In this document: in pieces, positions 16,838-26,637 of the stretch
Layout: every line of letters begins with the position of its first letter
How positions within the stretch are numbered: the stretch's first letter is position 1
Assembly: GCA_016716085.1 (NCBI GenBank)
Contig: JADJWY010000005.1
Span: 496,001-560,000, forward strand
Source: Hahellaceae bacterium
GTDB taxonomy: Bacteria > Pseudomonadota > Gammaproteobacteria > Pseudomonadales > Oleiphilaceae
Direction: 5' to 3'
DNA length: 64,000 bases
Notes under the pieces: generated by a model
The model's database searches: none
Seen by the model: the letters and a program-made list of their open reading frames with translations, nothing else
What the model was told of the DNA's origin: nothing
Translations under genes and position numbers: made by a program

Positions 16838-17862
16838 ACCACAACCCCGGCGCTCTCGAAGGTCGCCATGTCGTTATAGACGCTGATAGCGGCTTTTAAT
16901 AAGGGAACCGCCAATACGGCACCTGAGCCTTCCCCCAGACGCATTCCTAGCTTTAGCAAAGGCTCAGCGTTCAACGCAGCCAACAGACGTCGATGCCCCT
17001 GTTCTCCCGACTCATGGCCAAAAATAAGGTAATCCCGCAGGGCTGGCGCCAAACGGACGGCCAGGAGCGCAGCCATCGTTGCGATAAAACCATCAACCAA
17101 CACCGGTCGGCCTGCCTCGCCTGCAGCCAGCATGGCGCCGGCCATCTGACCAATTTCAAACCCTCCCAGCTCTTCAAGAACACGCATGGGATCCAGAGTG
17201 GTCACCCGCAACAATGCCTTTTCGATCAGCGCCTGTTTCAATGCAAACTGGCTGTCAGAAATGCCGGTTCCCCGCCCCACACAGTCCGACGGCGAAAGAT
17301 CTAATAGTGCTGCCATCATCGCTGAGGCCGCACTGGTATTGCCGATGCCCATCTCACCCAGAATCAGCAAGTCTGCCCCTTTCGCGATCTGGGCGCGCGC
17401 TCGCTCGGCCCCCCACAAAAGACAGTGGCGGGCCTGTTCAGCCGTCATAGCCGCTTCATGCGCCAGGTTGCGGGTGCCATTACCCACCCGCTGCTCGATC
17501 AATCCCTCAGGTCGCGGCTGTATAGGCGCCAACATACCCGCATCAATCACCTGAAGCTCAACCCCCAAGGTGCGGCAAAAACAATTCGCGGCCGCGCCAC
17601 CCGCCAGAAAATTAAGCACCATCTGTTGCGTGACGGCACTGGGGGCAATACTCACGCCTTCTTCAGCAATGCCGTGATCAGCGGCAAAAATCAGTAAAAC
17701 GGGTCGATTGAGGCTCAGCCGCTCTTTTCCCTGAATCAGAGCCAGTTGAGCAGCCAACGCTTCCAATTGCCCGAGAGCGCCCGGCGGTTTGGTCTTCTGA
17801 TCGATGCGTTGCTGAATGGCTGGAACGGCTGAGCGATCCAAAGGACGGATATTCCAATTCAT
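16834..17862 (-). CDS. cobT: Nicotinate-nucleotide--dimethylbenzimidazole phosphoribosyltransferase
   Basis: Makes alpha-ribazole phosphate from nicotinate mononucleotide and dimethylbenzimidazole, activating the lower ligand of cobalamin. 342 residues with KTKPPGALGQLE, FAADHGIAEEGVS, GEMGIGNTSAASA, the VGRGTG loop and the C-terminal RLGEGSGA that carries the catalytic Glu. First gene of cobT-cobS-cobU; its start faces btuF across about 100 bases. A divergent promoter there would fit joint control, but no B12 riboswitch is visible and the gap is too short for one. Confidence 0.95.
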   Translation of the reverse strand: MNWNIRPLDRSAVPAIQQRIDQKTKPPGALGQLEALAAQLALIQGKERLSLNRPVLLIFAADHGIAEEGVSIAPSAVTQQMVLNFLAGGAAANCFCRTLGVELQVIDAGMLAPIQPRPEGLIEQRVGNGTRNLAHEAAMTAEQARHCLLWGAERARAQIAKGADLLILGEMGIGNTSAASAMMAALLDLSPSDCVGRGTGISDSQFALKQALIEKALLRVTTLDPMRVLEELGGFEIGQMAGAMLAAGEAGRPVLVDGFIATMAALLAVRLAPALRDYLIFGHESGEQGHRRLLAALNAEPLLKLGMRLGEGSGAVLAVPLLKAAISVYNDMATFESAGVVV

Positions 17863-17958
17863 TTACAGCTCCCGAAAAATCAAGCCAGCATCTTAGCACT
17901 GAACACGATACAATGGGGTATACTCCACACAGAAGCAGATATGTGAGGAGAATGACCT

Positions 17959-18828
17959 CTGCAGCCATTTACCCAGCTTTTCTTTGGTGGAATCCTGCTT
18001 CTGTTAGCGGCATCCACCAGCGCTCAGGTGGCTACCGCACACTTGGTTTCGGTGAATCAATGCGTCGATCAGATGCTCGGCTACCTCGCCCCAGAACAGC
18101 TATTGTCGGTCACCTGGTTAAGTCATGCCCCGGATGACCTCGAGATTCGTCCTGTACTGGCAAAGATTCCCGCCAACCATGCCCATATTGAAGAAATACT
18201 TCAGGCAAAACCGGAGGAAGTGATCGCCGGGCAATATGGCGCCCCCGGACTCAAATCACTCCTGCCCCGTTTGGGTATTCCGCTTCGCGAAGTTTCTCTG
18301 CCGGAAGATTTTCCCCAGCTCTATGCCAATTGGCGACAACTGGCCGCGTGGACGCACTCGGAATCCCGCGCGGAGCACATCATTGCCGCGATGGAAAGTG
18401 AATTTCAAAGCCTTGCGCAGGCGATCGCGCCCCTAAAGGTACGGGCACTCATTATCAACCCGAACGGCTGGGTCGCTGGCGCAGGCAATTTTCAGGATGC
18501 CTATCTGCATAAGCTGGGACTGATCAACCAGGCTAAAACGCAGGGAATTATGGGTTGGAGCGAAGTGGATCTTGAGGCACTGGTGCGCTGGTCACCCGAT
18601 CTCATCATCGTTCCGCGCAGTCATTACGACGGGCAAGCCCGCGCAACCTTGTGGATGGAACACCCCATCCTGTCCAGGATCAGTCTGCGCTACCCACTGC
18701 TGGAGCTGGATGCTGAGCACCTCAGCTGCGGCACGCCTGAACTCCTGAGAGCCGGGCGCCAGATCCATCATCACCTCACCGTAAAACCTGATACACTGCC
18801 TGCTTTCCAAACTCGCCATCCAGACTGA
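17959..18828 (+). CDS. btuF: Cobalamin ABC transporter, periplasmic binding protein
   Basis: A class III solute-binding protein that delivers corrinoid or iron-chelate to the BtuCD-type importer. The mature part has ATAHLVSVNQCVDQMLGYLA, KPEEVIAGQYG and LGLINQAKTQGIMGWSEVDLEAL, as in BtuF-like proteins. The obvious in-frame start is GTG at 18028, but that loses a clear signal peptide encoded just upstream in the same frame (LFFGGILLLLAASTSAQ). The only in-frame candidate that keeps it is CTG at 17959, eight bases after GAGGAG; otherwise one extra base lies between the ATG at 17952 and that point. The substrate, cobalamin versus heme or siderophore, is inferred from the adjacent cobTSU. Confidence 0.78.
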   Translation: MQPFTQLFFGGILLLLAASTSAQVATAHLVSVNQCVDQMLGYLAPEQLLSVTWLSHAPDDLEIRPVLAKIPANHAHIEEILQAKPEEVIAGQYGAPGLKSLLPRLGIPLREVSLPEDFPQLYANWRQLAAWTHSESRAEHIIAAMESEFQSLAQAIAPLKVRALIINPNGWVAGAGNFQDAYLHKLGLINQAKTQGIMGWSEVDLEALVRWSPDLIIVPRSHYDGQARATLWMEHPILSRISLRYPLLELDAEHLSCGTPELLRAGRQIHHHLTVKPDTLPAFQTRHPD

Positions 18829-18831
18829 AAC

Positions 18832-19827
18832 ATGCCATCTCCTGTTGCTCGCCTGCACTCCCGCTCCGCGCTATTGATTAGTCTGAGCCTGGTACTGATT
18901 GCGGCCAGCTTGCTATCGCTGCTGACAGGCCGGGGAAGCGGGCTCGCCTGGCCTGAATGGGATTGGCAAACCCAATTAATCCTATGGGAAATTCGTCTGC
19001 CCCGCACAGTGCTGGCGGCAGTCAGTGGTGCGGTGCTGGGACTTGCAGGTGCCGTACTCCAGGGCTGGCTGCGCAATCCGCTGGCCGATCCCGGTATTCT
19101 GGGCGTGTCCTCTTCCTCTGCGCTGGTCGCCGTCGTAGCGATGTATTTTGGGCTGGGCTCACTGGCCTGGTCGATCCCTCTGGCCGGCATTCTCGGTGCA
19201 CTGGTCGGTTTTCGAGTACTGCTGATGCTGACGGGCAAGGAAAGCGGCATTCTACTCATTATTCTCGCCGGTGCTGCAATCAATGCGTTCTGCAGTGCCA
19301 TGACCGCTCTGCTACTGAACCTGGCCCCCAACCCCTTCGCCATGCAGGACATGCTGTTCTGGATGATGGGCTCCTTTGAGCATCGAACCCTGGATCATGT
19401 TCTTCTCGTTTTACCACCCGCCGGCATAGGCGCTTACCTGCTGCTTCGCACCGGCAGGTCGCTCAACATACTGTCACTGGGCCACGACACCGCCCGCTCA
19501 CTGGGCGTGTCCACTGACCGCCTGTATTGGCAGATAGGCCTGGGATGCGCGCTGGCGGTTGGAGCCAGTGTCTCTACAGCGGGCGTCATTGGCTTCGTCG
19601 GACTGATTGTTCCTCACTTGCTGCGCCCCCTCACCCGCTGGGAACCGGGGCAGTTACTACTCCCGTCAGCCCTGGGCGGCGCAGCGCTTCTGGTGCTGGC
19701 TGATATTCTGGTACGCCTGATGCCTGAAGGCCCCGAACTTCGCATCGGCGTGCTCACCGCCCTATTGGGGGGCCCATTCTTTCTCGGCCTGCTTCGCCAT
19801 GTCCGACGCCAGGAATTCATGCCATGA
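18832..19827 (+). CDS. btuC: Cobalamin ABC transporter permease
   Basis: A 331-residue FecCD-family permease, expected to have ten membrane helices. Family segments include WEIRLPRTVLAAVSGAVLGLAGAVLQ, NPLADPGILGVSSSSALVAV, GHDTARSLGV and GVIGFVGLIVPHLLRPL (coupling helix and C-terminal helices). It follows btuF by three bases and overlaps btuD by four (ATGA), so the three are one operon. Intact. Family members also move heme and siderophores; context favours cobalamin. Confidence 0.9.
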   Translation: MPSPVARLHSRSALLISLSLVLIAASLLSLLTGRGSGLAWPEWDWQTQLILWEIRLPRTVLAAVSGAVLGLAGAVLQGWLRNPLADPGILGVSSSSALVAVVAMYFGLGSLAWSIPLAGILGALVGFRVLLMLTGKESGILLIILAGAAINAFCSAMTALLLNLAPNPFAMQDMLFWMMGSFEHRTLDHVLLVLPPAGIGAYLLLRTGRSLNILSLGHDTARSLGVSTDRLYWQIGLGCALAVGASVSTAGVIGFVGLIVPHLLRPLTRWEPGQLLLPSALGGAALLVLADILVRLMPEGPELRIGVLTALLGGPFFLGLLRHVRRQEFMP

Positions 19828-20594
19828 CTCTCGCGCTGCATGACGTCACATTTGGCTATCAGGACCGCACCATCGTCTCGGGTCTGAGTGCCGCTTTTCT
19901 CACTGGACGAGTCGTTGCCATTCTGGGCAACAACGGTATTGGCAAATCGACCCTGCTGAAAGGAATACTCGGACTCATTCCCACCCGAGCCGGACACGTG
20001 ATGATCGACAATAAGTCCGTTCATTCGATGCCCCCTGCACAGCGCGCGCAGCGGCTTGCTTACCTTGAGCAACAGGCAAGCTGTCACTGGCCGATGCCCG
20101 TGGAGCGTGTCATCGGATTAGGCCGTCACCCCTATGGCACCGATCAAATTGATGATGCGCTACTCGAGCAGGTCATGCAGATGACCGATACGCATGCGCT
20201 CGCAAAGCGCCCGGTCACCCAATTATCAGGAGGAGAGCGCACGCGGGTCATGCTGGCACGGGCACTTGCCGTCGATGCACCCATTCTCCTGGCTGACGAG
20301 CCGGTAGCAGGCCTCGATCCACATCATCAAATTTCAGTCATGGCACAACTCAGACAGTGGACACTGGCTGGGCGCACGGTGATTCTCACCCTTCACGACC
20401 TGAACCTGGCCTTGCATTACTGCGATGACGTTCTGTTACTGGGCAAACAGGATTTTCACTTTGGCGATGCCGACTCCCTGCTCAACCCCGGGATACTCAG
20501 CCGTTTTTTCCAGATCGAAGCCAAGGTCACCGAGGTCGACGGTCAACTTAGCCTGGTCAACTGGCGACAGGCTACCGTAAACAAACAAGCGTGA
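19824..20594 (+). CDS. btuD: Cobalamin ABC transporter ATP-binding protein
   Basis: A 256-residue ATPase energising the BtuC-type permease. Walker A GNNGIGKST, Q-loop near LEQQASCHWPMPVERVIGLGR, signature LSGGERTRVMLARALA, Walker B ILLADEPVAGLD, and H-loop LTLHDLN are all present. Note that the usual Gly-Pro-Asn-Gly Walker A start is GNNGIGKST here. Last gene of btuFCD; yebC follows after 82 bases with its own ribosome site. Confidence 0.92.
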   Translation: MTLALHDVTFGYQDRTIVSGLSAAFLTGRVVAILGNNGIGKSTLLKGILGLIPTRAGHVMIDNKSVHSMPPAQRAQRLAYLEQQASCHWPMPVERVIGLGRHPYGTDQIDDALLEQVMQMTDTHALAKRPVTQLSGGERTRVMLARALAVDAPILLADEPVAGLDPHHQISVMAQLRQWTLAGRTVILTLHDLNLALHYCDDVLLLGKQDFHFGDADSLLNPGILSRFFQIEAKVTEVDGQLSLVNWRQATVNKQA

Positions 20595-20676
20595 CGTCGG
20601 CCACCTTTGTGCTACTGAATTCATCCGCTTGCTGCCTTATACTGTTGCCTTTTAGTCGAATGGAAAGAGAGACAGC

Positions 20677-21381
20677 ATGGGCGCTCAATGGAAAGCAAAA
20701 CACAAATCGGCAGCGGCCGATGCCCGAGGCCGTATTTTCACCAAATTGGCCCGGGAAATTATCGTCGCAGCACGTGGCGGCCCCGATCCCGATATGAATC
20801 CACGCTTGCGTTTGGCGGTTGATCAGGCCAAAAAGGCATCCATGCCTAAAGACACGCTGGAGCGCGCCATTAAAAAGGGAGCTGGCCTGCTGAACGAAAG
20901 CGTGACCTATGAATTGGTCACCTATGAAGGGTTTGCCCCTCATCAGGTCCCCGTTATTGTTGAGTGTCTGACCGACAACAAAAATCGAACCGCCTCTGCG
21001 ATCCGTGTTCTGTTTCGCAAAGGGCAGCTGGGCGGCTCAGGCTCTGTTGCCTGGGATTTCAGTTATCTAGGTATCATTGAAGCTCAACCCACGGAATCCG
21101 GTATTGACCCTGAAGAGGCCGCAATAGAAGCCGGCGCACAGGATCTTGAAACCAACGAAGACGGAACGGTCGTTTTCTACACTGAGCCAACGGATCTGGA
21201 TGCCGTCAGCAAGGCGCTTCCCGGGCAAGGATTTCAAATACAGTCAGCTGCATTGGGCTACCGCCCCAAAAATCCGGTCTCACTCTCAGATCCTGAGGTT
21301 TTGGCAGAGGTCGAAGCTTTTCTGGAAGCCCTGGATAGCGAAGATGATGTGCAAACCGTTTACGCCGGGCTGGCGGGCTGA
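20677..21381 (+). CDS. YebC/PmpR family protein (YeeN-like)
   Basis: A 234-residue cytoplasmic protein of the YebC/TACO1 family. It contains KAKHKSAAADARGRIFTKLAREI, ARGGPDPDMNPRLRLAVDQAK, MPKDTLERAIKKG, YELVTYEGFAP and CLTDNKNRTASAIR, the conserved stretches. The N-terminal segment and overall similarity point to the YeeN-type paralogue rather than canonical ruvC-linked YebC. The family is described as DNA-binding regulators and, more recently, as translation factors that relieve ribosome stalling at proline-rich stretches. ATG at 20677 follows GAGAGA. Confidence 0.9.
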   Translation: MGAQWKAKHKSAAADARGRIFTKLAREIIVAARGGPDPDMNPRLRLAVDQAKKASMPKDTLERAIKKGAGLLNESVTYELVTYEGFAPHQVPVIVECLTDNKNRTASAIRVLFRKGQLGGSGSVAWDFSYLGIIEAQPTESGIDPEEAAIEAGAQDLETNEDGTVVFYTEPTDLDAVSKALPGQGFQIQSAALGYRPKNPVSLSDPEVLAEVEAFLEALDSEDDVQTVYAGLAG

Positions 21382-21540
21382 TAGCGGTGCCAAGCACTTC
21401 ACGCCCGCAAGGAAATCGACTTGCGACGGGGGAGACCTTCGTCTACCATTCATTTTGGTCGAAGATTGAGCGCATTTAGCTGATCTTCGAATCCAAATGA
21501 ACTACTTCTTTTCTACAGGATTGATCAAAAGGAGTCATCA

Positions 21541-21872
21541 ATGCTCACTACACCCCGTCTGTCTGGCGCAGTGCTGCTCACCTTGCTGTGTACCGCAAGC
21601 ACGCAGGTCATGGCCGACAATCAACAACTCAAGGAAGCCCAGCAGAAGCTGAACCAACAGGTTTTGGAGCGTCCTTTCTCAACACCCGACCCGGTTGCCG
21701 TTGAAACCTATATTCCGGGATGCGGCCGCTGGCAACATGCAACCTCGCTCCCAGCCACCCTCGTACTGGCGCGATGGCTACACCTGCGATAACGCCCGCA
21801 ACTATGACGACTATATGGACTGCCAGTACTATTATCGACAGCGGCGGCTACTGGATCATTGTTACTCCTTAG
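21541..21872 (+). pseudogene. Small secreted Tyr-rich protein, frameshifted
   Basis: Unrecognised. Frame 1 gives a good signal peptide (AVLLTLLCTASTQVMA) and NQQLKEAQQKLNQQVLERPFS. From about 21730 the sensible sequence is in the next frame (QPRSQPPSYWRDGYTCDNAR then DYDDYMDCQYYY-like composition), and after about 21825 the third frame ends best (SGGYWIIVTP, stop at 21872). Two small indels are therefore likely. The restored product would be about 110 residues: signal, helix, then a Cys/Tyr-rich tail. The 159-base gap upstream holds an 8-bp inverted repeat (TCGAAGAT/ATCTTCGA, 21459-21490) but no T tract. Confidence 0.6.
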
Positions 21873-21926
21873 GCACCCGGCTCTTGTCTGACTTTTCACC
21901 CACACACCTATAGAAGGATTTAAACC

Positions 21927-22709
21927 ATGTTCGATACACGTCGTTCGGCTATCATGGGCATCAAATGGATTACCGCCCTCACGCTGATTACAACGCTTTT
22001 TGGCTGCGCTGCCTCTTACACAGCGCTTAACAAACAGGATTTGAAAGTCGATACACGCACCAGTACCGCCATTTTCGTCGATCCGGTTCCGCGTGAAAAA
22101 AGAACGATTTATCTGGATATTCGCAGCGGAATCGCGGAATTTGATCGCCGTGAGTTCAAACAGTTCGTCAAGCAGCAATTCGAAACTAATGACAACGGCT
22201 ACCGTCTGGTAGATGATCCGGATCAGGCCCAATTCCAGATGCTGGCCTACGTGCTAAACCTTGAGCACGCCAACCCGAATGCGGCTGAAGCAGCACTGGG
22301 TCATGGTTTTGCGGGTGCGGGTGGCATGGCCGCCGCAACCGGTGTTGGTACAGCCATGGCAGTTGGTGCCTCAGGCGGTAGCGGTGATGCCGCACTGGGT
22401 GCAGGCCTCGCCGTGGGTGCCGCATCCTTTATCGCTGACGCCATGGTTAAAGATGTGACCTTCATGCTGGTGGTTGATATTCAGATCAAGGAACGCGCTG
22501 CTGAAGGCGTGATTGTGCGCAAAGATACCCGTGTTGACAGCAAAGTCTCCGATGCGGGCGGCGCTACTCAGACGGTGTCTGAAGCGACCGACCGTAAAGA
22601 ATATCGCACGCGTATTGTCACCACCGCTAACCAGGTCAACCTGAAACTGGAAGAGTGCAGAGAGCCAATGTTTACCAAAACCGCTTATGCAATGGCTGGC
22701 TTTTTCTGA
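21927..22709 (+). CDS. TraT-like complement resistance family lipoprotein
   Basis: An outer-membrane lipoprotein of the TraT family (surface exclusion/complement resistance in plasmid relatives; unknown role on chromosomes). The lipobox is TLFGC around residue 25. YLDIRSGIAEFDRREFK, a long Gly/Ala-rich stretch (about 120-170, GHGFAGAGGMAAATGVG) that could insert in a membrane, and YRTRIVTTANQVNLKLEEC near the C terminus are typical. No other conjugation gene is nearby, so a chromosomal envelope protein is more likely than a plasmid remnant. ATG 21927 follows AAGGA; MGIKW at 21957 is an alternative start. Confidence 0.84.
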   Translation: MFDTRRSAIMGIKWITALTLITTLFGCAASYTALNKQDLKVDTRTSTAIFVDPVPREKRTIYLDIRSGIAEFDRREFKQFVKQQFETNDNGYRLVDDPDQAQFQMLAYVLNLEHANPNAAEAALGHGFAGAGGMAAATGVGTAMAVGASGGSGDAALGAGLAVGAASFIADAMVKDVTFMLVVDIQIKERAAEGVIVRKDTRVDSKVSDAGGATQTVSEATDRKEYRTRIVTTANQVNLKLEECREPMFTKTAYAMAGFF

Positions 22710-22732
22710 TCAGTTGACTGCGTAAAGCATAG

Positions 22733-22760
22733 AAAAAGGGCAGCCCTGCTGCCCTTTTTA
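22733..22760 (+). terminator. Rho-independent terminator, probably bidirectional
   Basis: Perfect 11-bp stem, AAAAAGGGCAG (22733-22743) and CTGCCCTTTTT (22749-22759), with a CCCTG loop. It lies 23 bases after the TraT-like gene and 40 bases before the convergent sensor-kinase stop; the A and T runs let it serve both strands. Confidence 0.9.
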
Positions 22761-22799
22761 TTGCGCGTCTTTTTATTGCACATCAATGCCTCGGACATT

Positions 22800-25700
22800 T
22801 CAAGCAGGTCGATCCTCTCGATTGAACTCAACATAGAAGGTTGCCCCCCGACCGGGTTCAGAGGCGAACCCCACTGTTCCACCCATCGCATCAGCCAGTT
22901 TCCTGGAAATCGCTAAACCAAGGCCGGTTCCGCCTTTCTGACGCGTATCAGAACTATCCGCCTGGGCGAATTGCTGAAAGACCTTGTCCCGAAACGATTC
23001 TGGAATGCCGGGCCCCTGATCAATCACACTGAGCCTCACCTTATTGTCCATCACGCCCGCTATCAGATGAACTTCGCCATCAGACGGTGAATATTTGATT
23101 GCATTGGACAAAAAGTTCGACAATATCTGGTTGACCCGTTCAGGATCTACCCGAATGCAAACGTCGGGGACAGGCAAAGACAAAACGACCGACACGCCAT
23201 ACGATTGCGCATAGCCGCTGATTTGATTGACAACCTGCTCTAACAGTCCTGGCAGATGAACGAGGCTCAACGCCAAATGCATTTTCCCAGCAACCAACTT
23301 TTCCATATCCAGCAAATCATTGATCAAATGGCTGAGTCGTTGACTGTTCTTGAATGCGATAGAGATCATCTCCTGCAGGGGCTTGGTAAATTGCCCAATG
23401 CACCCCATTTAACAAACCCAATGCGCCCGCGATGGAGGTGAGTGGCGTTCGCAACTCATGGCTGACGGTCGAGACAAATTCACTCTTCATTCGATCAGCC
23501 AGACGACTCTGCGTAATATCGTAGTTAATACCCGTGACCCTAACGGCTGCACCCTGCTGATTACGGGAAACGATCGCCGCCGCTTTAAGGTGGCGTACCT
23601 GGCCATCGGGTAAAATAATTCTGAACTCGGTGTCGAAATCTCTCACACCTAAAAGGGCATCTTCAAAAGCCTGCTGAACCGGCTCAACATCATGAGGGTG
23701 TATACGAACCAACCATCCCGCGTAGGTGTGACTGAATGTCGTTCGATCCATTCCGTACAGACGATACATCCAGTCGTCCCATTCAAGGTCTCTATGGATG
23801 ACATCATAGTCCCAGACACCTAAACGGGCGGAATCAGCGGCCAATTTAAATCGTTCGTTGACATGCTCCAGCACCCTGCTGACGCACCTGAACTGAAATA
23901 TCTTCGATGATCGACCAAATTAACCGATTACCCGTTGCATCCTGCACAACCATTCCATTCAGGCGGACTGGAAAGCGCGACCCATCCTTGCGAATGTATT
24001 CCTTAACATAAGGGCCATAGCGCCCTGTTTCTTCCATACTTTTAAGCTGCTGCGCTTCTGACTTTCATACTCTTTCGGAGTAATTTGCCAGTAACTGAGT
24101 TTCACAAACTCCTCACGTGTATACCCCGTCGGTGCCAACAGTGCATCATTGATTTTAATAAAGGCGCCGGTCGCGTAATCATTCAAGGCAATCCCCAGCG
24201 GAGACAATTCGAACAGTGCCCGCAGTCGTGCTTCACTCTGCTCCAGACGATCCTGATCACACTTATGCTCGGTTACATCCTGTATATAGCCATGCCACAA
24301 CACACTTCCATCTGAGAGTCGCTCAGGCATTGAGTCGCCTTTGAGCCAGCGGATGGTGCCATCAGGGAAACGGGTACGATATTCTGCATGCCATTCAGTG
24401 AGTTGTTCTGCCGATTGATCAATGGTCTTCGAGATGAAGGGCAAATCATCTTGGTGAATGATTTCAAATACCTTGCTGGCATCTGTTTTAACTTCATCCG
24501 GCTCAACACGGTAGATCTGCCGCATCCCAGGACTACTGATTGGAAAGGCGGTTCGGCCATCCGGCCATTGTTGAAACTGGTACACCATGCCAGGCAACTG
24601 GGAAAAGAGTTTACGCTGACGCGCCTGCGTCTGATCTCGCTCGATCGTATCCCCAATCCAACCCGATAGCAGGCTGACGAACATAATTTCGCTATCATCA
24701 AACGGGAGCCTCGGCTTCAAGGACGAAAAACTCAAGGTGCCAAACGGCTCACCCGCCACCTGTATCGGAATACCAATAAAGGCCTCCATTCCATAGACCG
24801 CACGTCCTGGATGATCGCGATAGTCCGAGTGGGCCAGGTCATTTATCACCACAACCTGTTTCGCATCAAAGGCAATTCCACAGCAGGTTTTCGCCAGAGG
24901 CAGGATTTCTCCCTGCTTAAAGGTCTCAAAACCAGCTGTGGATAACCAGGCAATCTCATAACGTTCCTTTTCAATACGGCCGATCAACGCGATATCCAGC
25001 TTCAAAAAACGCCGGGCCGGGCTAATGCCAACTGAAACTGCTCATGAATGGACAGGCGACCATTCGTCGCAATGTCATGCAATATTGAAAGTGCTTCCAG
25101 TTGTCGCTCAACCTGCTCGTTGGCATGTTTCTCAGTGGTCACATCCAATAAGAAACCATCCAGAAAAGCGATGCTTCCCTCTTTATCCCGAATGGCTCTC
25201 CTCGCTCCTGCACCCACCGAATTTCCCCGGATTGATGGGTAATGCGATAGTCAATTTGCCAGTTAAGATTATCTCTAATGGATCGCTGAATTGAGTCGTC
25301 AACCGCATCACGATCCTCTTCCAGAATCAGATTTCTGAAATTCATGGTCGGATTATGTACAAATGCGTTTACCGGAAGCCCCGTTAACGACTCCACCTGC
25401 TCACTCAGGTAAACCAGTCTGAAAGGTTCTTCATACAACGCCCGGTAGGTCACCCCCGGTATGTTCCCTACCAGGGAACGGTATTGGTCGTGGCTTTCCC
25501 TTAACTGACTCTCGGCCAACTTTTGACGGGTAATGTCTGCATGGGTTCCATACATCATGACCGGCTGGCCATCAGCACCCCATGTGGCAACCTTGCCCCG
25601 ATCATGCACCCAGACCCAGTGACCTTCTTTATGCTTCATCCGGCACTGGCAGTCGTAAAATTCAAGCTCCCCATTAAAGTGCCGTTGTAACAAGGTAGCT

Positions 25701-26425
25701 GACAGTTGTGCGTCATTGGGATGAACCAGGCGCAACCAGGTATCAATGCTGATTGGCTGCAATTCTTGCAAAGAATAGCCAACGATTTCACCCAGCGTTC
25801 GTTGAATACCACGGCCCCTGATTGCACATTCCACTGCCAGGTACCGATACGCGTTTCTTCTACGACGGCTTTGTAACGTACCTCAGTTGCCGCCAATTGC
25901 TGTTGTAAGGCGTTGGTCACTTCTGCAAAGATTTCGGCTGACACACAATCTGCAAATTCGCGCAACGCGATTAGTTCAGCGTCTTCCAGCTGGCGGGGTC
26001 GCGAATCAATCAGGCATAAAGTGCCTATCGCCTGGCCTTTCGGGCTGACAAGCGGAGCGCCGGCATAGAATCGAATATTGGGGGACCGACAACGAGGGGT
26101 TATCGCTGAACCGGGGTCCTCAAGCGCATCAACCACTTGAAAGATATTACGTTGTAAAATTGCATGACCGCAGAATGAGGTTTCCCGGGGTGATTCGGCA
26201 GCATTCAGGCCCTGACTGGATTTAAACCACTGTCGCTCTCTGTCGACAAGCGAAATCAACACCATCTCGGTGTTGAAATAGCCTTTGTTAGTCGTGTCAG
26301 CCGTTCAAAGCGGGCTTCAACAGGCGTGTCCAGCAACCCTGTTTTCATCAGGGCCTGCAAGCGCTCAATTTCGTTTTCGGGAATCGCTGGAGCTTGCAAA
26401 GCTTTGCCTCAATGCGCTTATCCAT
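22800..26425 (-). pseudogene. Multi-GAF/PAS sensor histidine kinase, multiply frameshifted
   Basis: The fragments assemble into one kinase of about 1200 residues. Domain order from the N terminus: GAF (RETSFCGHAIL near 26200), PAS/PAC (GTWQWNVQSG), PAS/PAC (IPGVTYRALYEEPF), second GAF (EIAWLSTAGF), three more PAS domains, HisKA with phospho-His in SHELRTPLTS near 23460, and HATPase (NAIKYSPSDGE, QGPGIPESF, GGTGLGLAISRKL). No membrane helix is visible, so it would be cytoplasmic. About ten frame breaks occur, near 26400, 26280, 25810, 25210, 25010, 24050, 23870 and two at 23360-23410; at each one I checked, one added base restores family sequence, e.g. NERWAEIVGYSL and LLNGGALGNLPSPLQEMI. Error is likelier than decay. 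Confidence 0.85.
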
Positions 26426-26472
26426 TTTCCATCTTGAGCACTAAGTATGGTCGGGAATTGGGAAATTGGGGT

Positions 26473-26535
26473 GATTCACCCTACGATTCACCTACCATCT
26501 GATTCACCCCTATCTGATTCACCTATCTGATTCAC
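26473..26535. repeat. Five direct GATTCAC repeats upstream of the sensor kinase
   Basis: GATTCAC occurs at 26473, 26485, 26501, 26516 and 26529, with start-to-start spacing of 12, 16, 15 and 13 bases; three copies extend to TCTGATTCACC or a close variant. The array sits between the sensor-kinase start (26425, minus strand) and the small exported gene at 26638. It could be a regulator-binding array or only a short degenerate tandem repeat. Confidence 0.6.
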
Positions 26536-26637
26536 GATCATCAATGAAAACACCAAACATCCTGTGAACCACATCACATTTGCTAAGCTAAAGGTACCCG
26601 CTCAGCTTGTCTGACATCTTCGTCGAGGAGGCTTGCC

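Noticed and set aside
21459..21490. 8-bp inverted repeat as terminator of yebC
   Set aside because: The loop is 16 bases and no T tract follows; too weak to list as a terminator.
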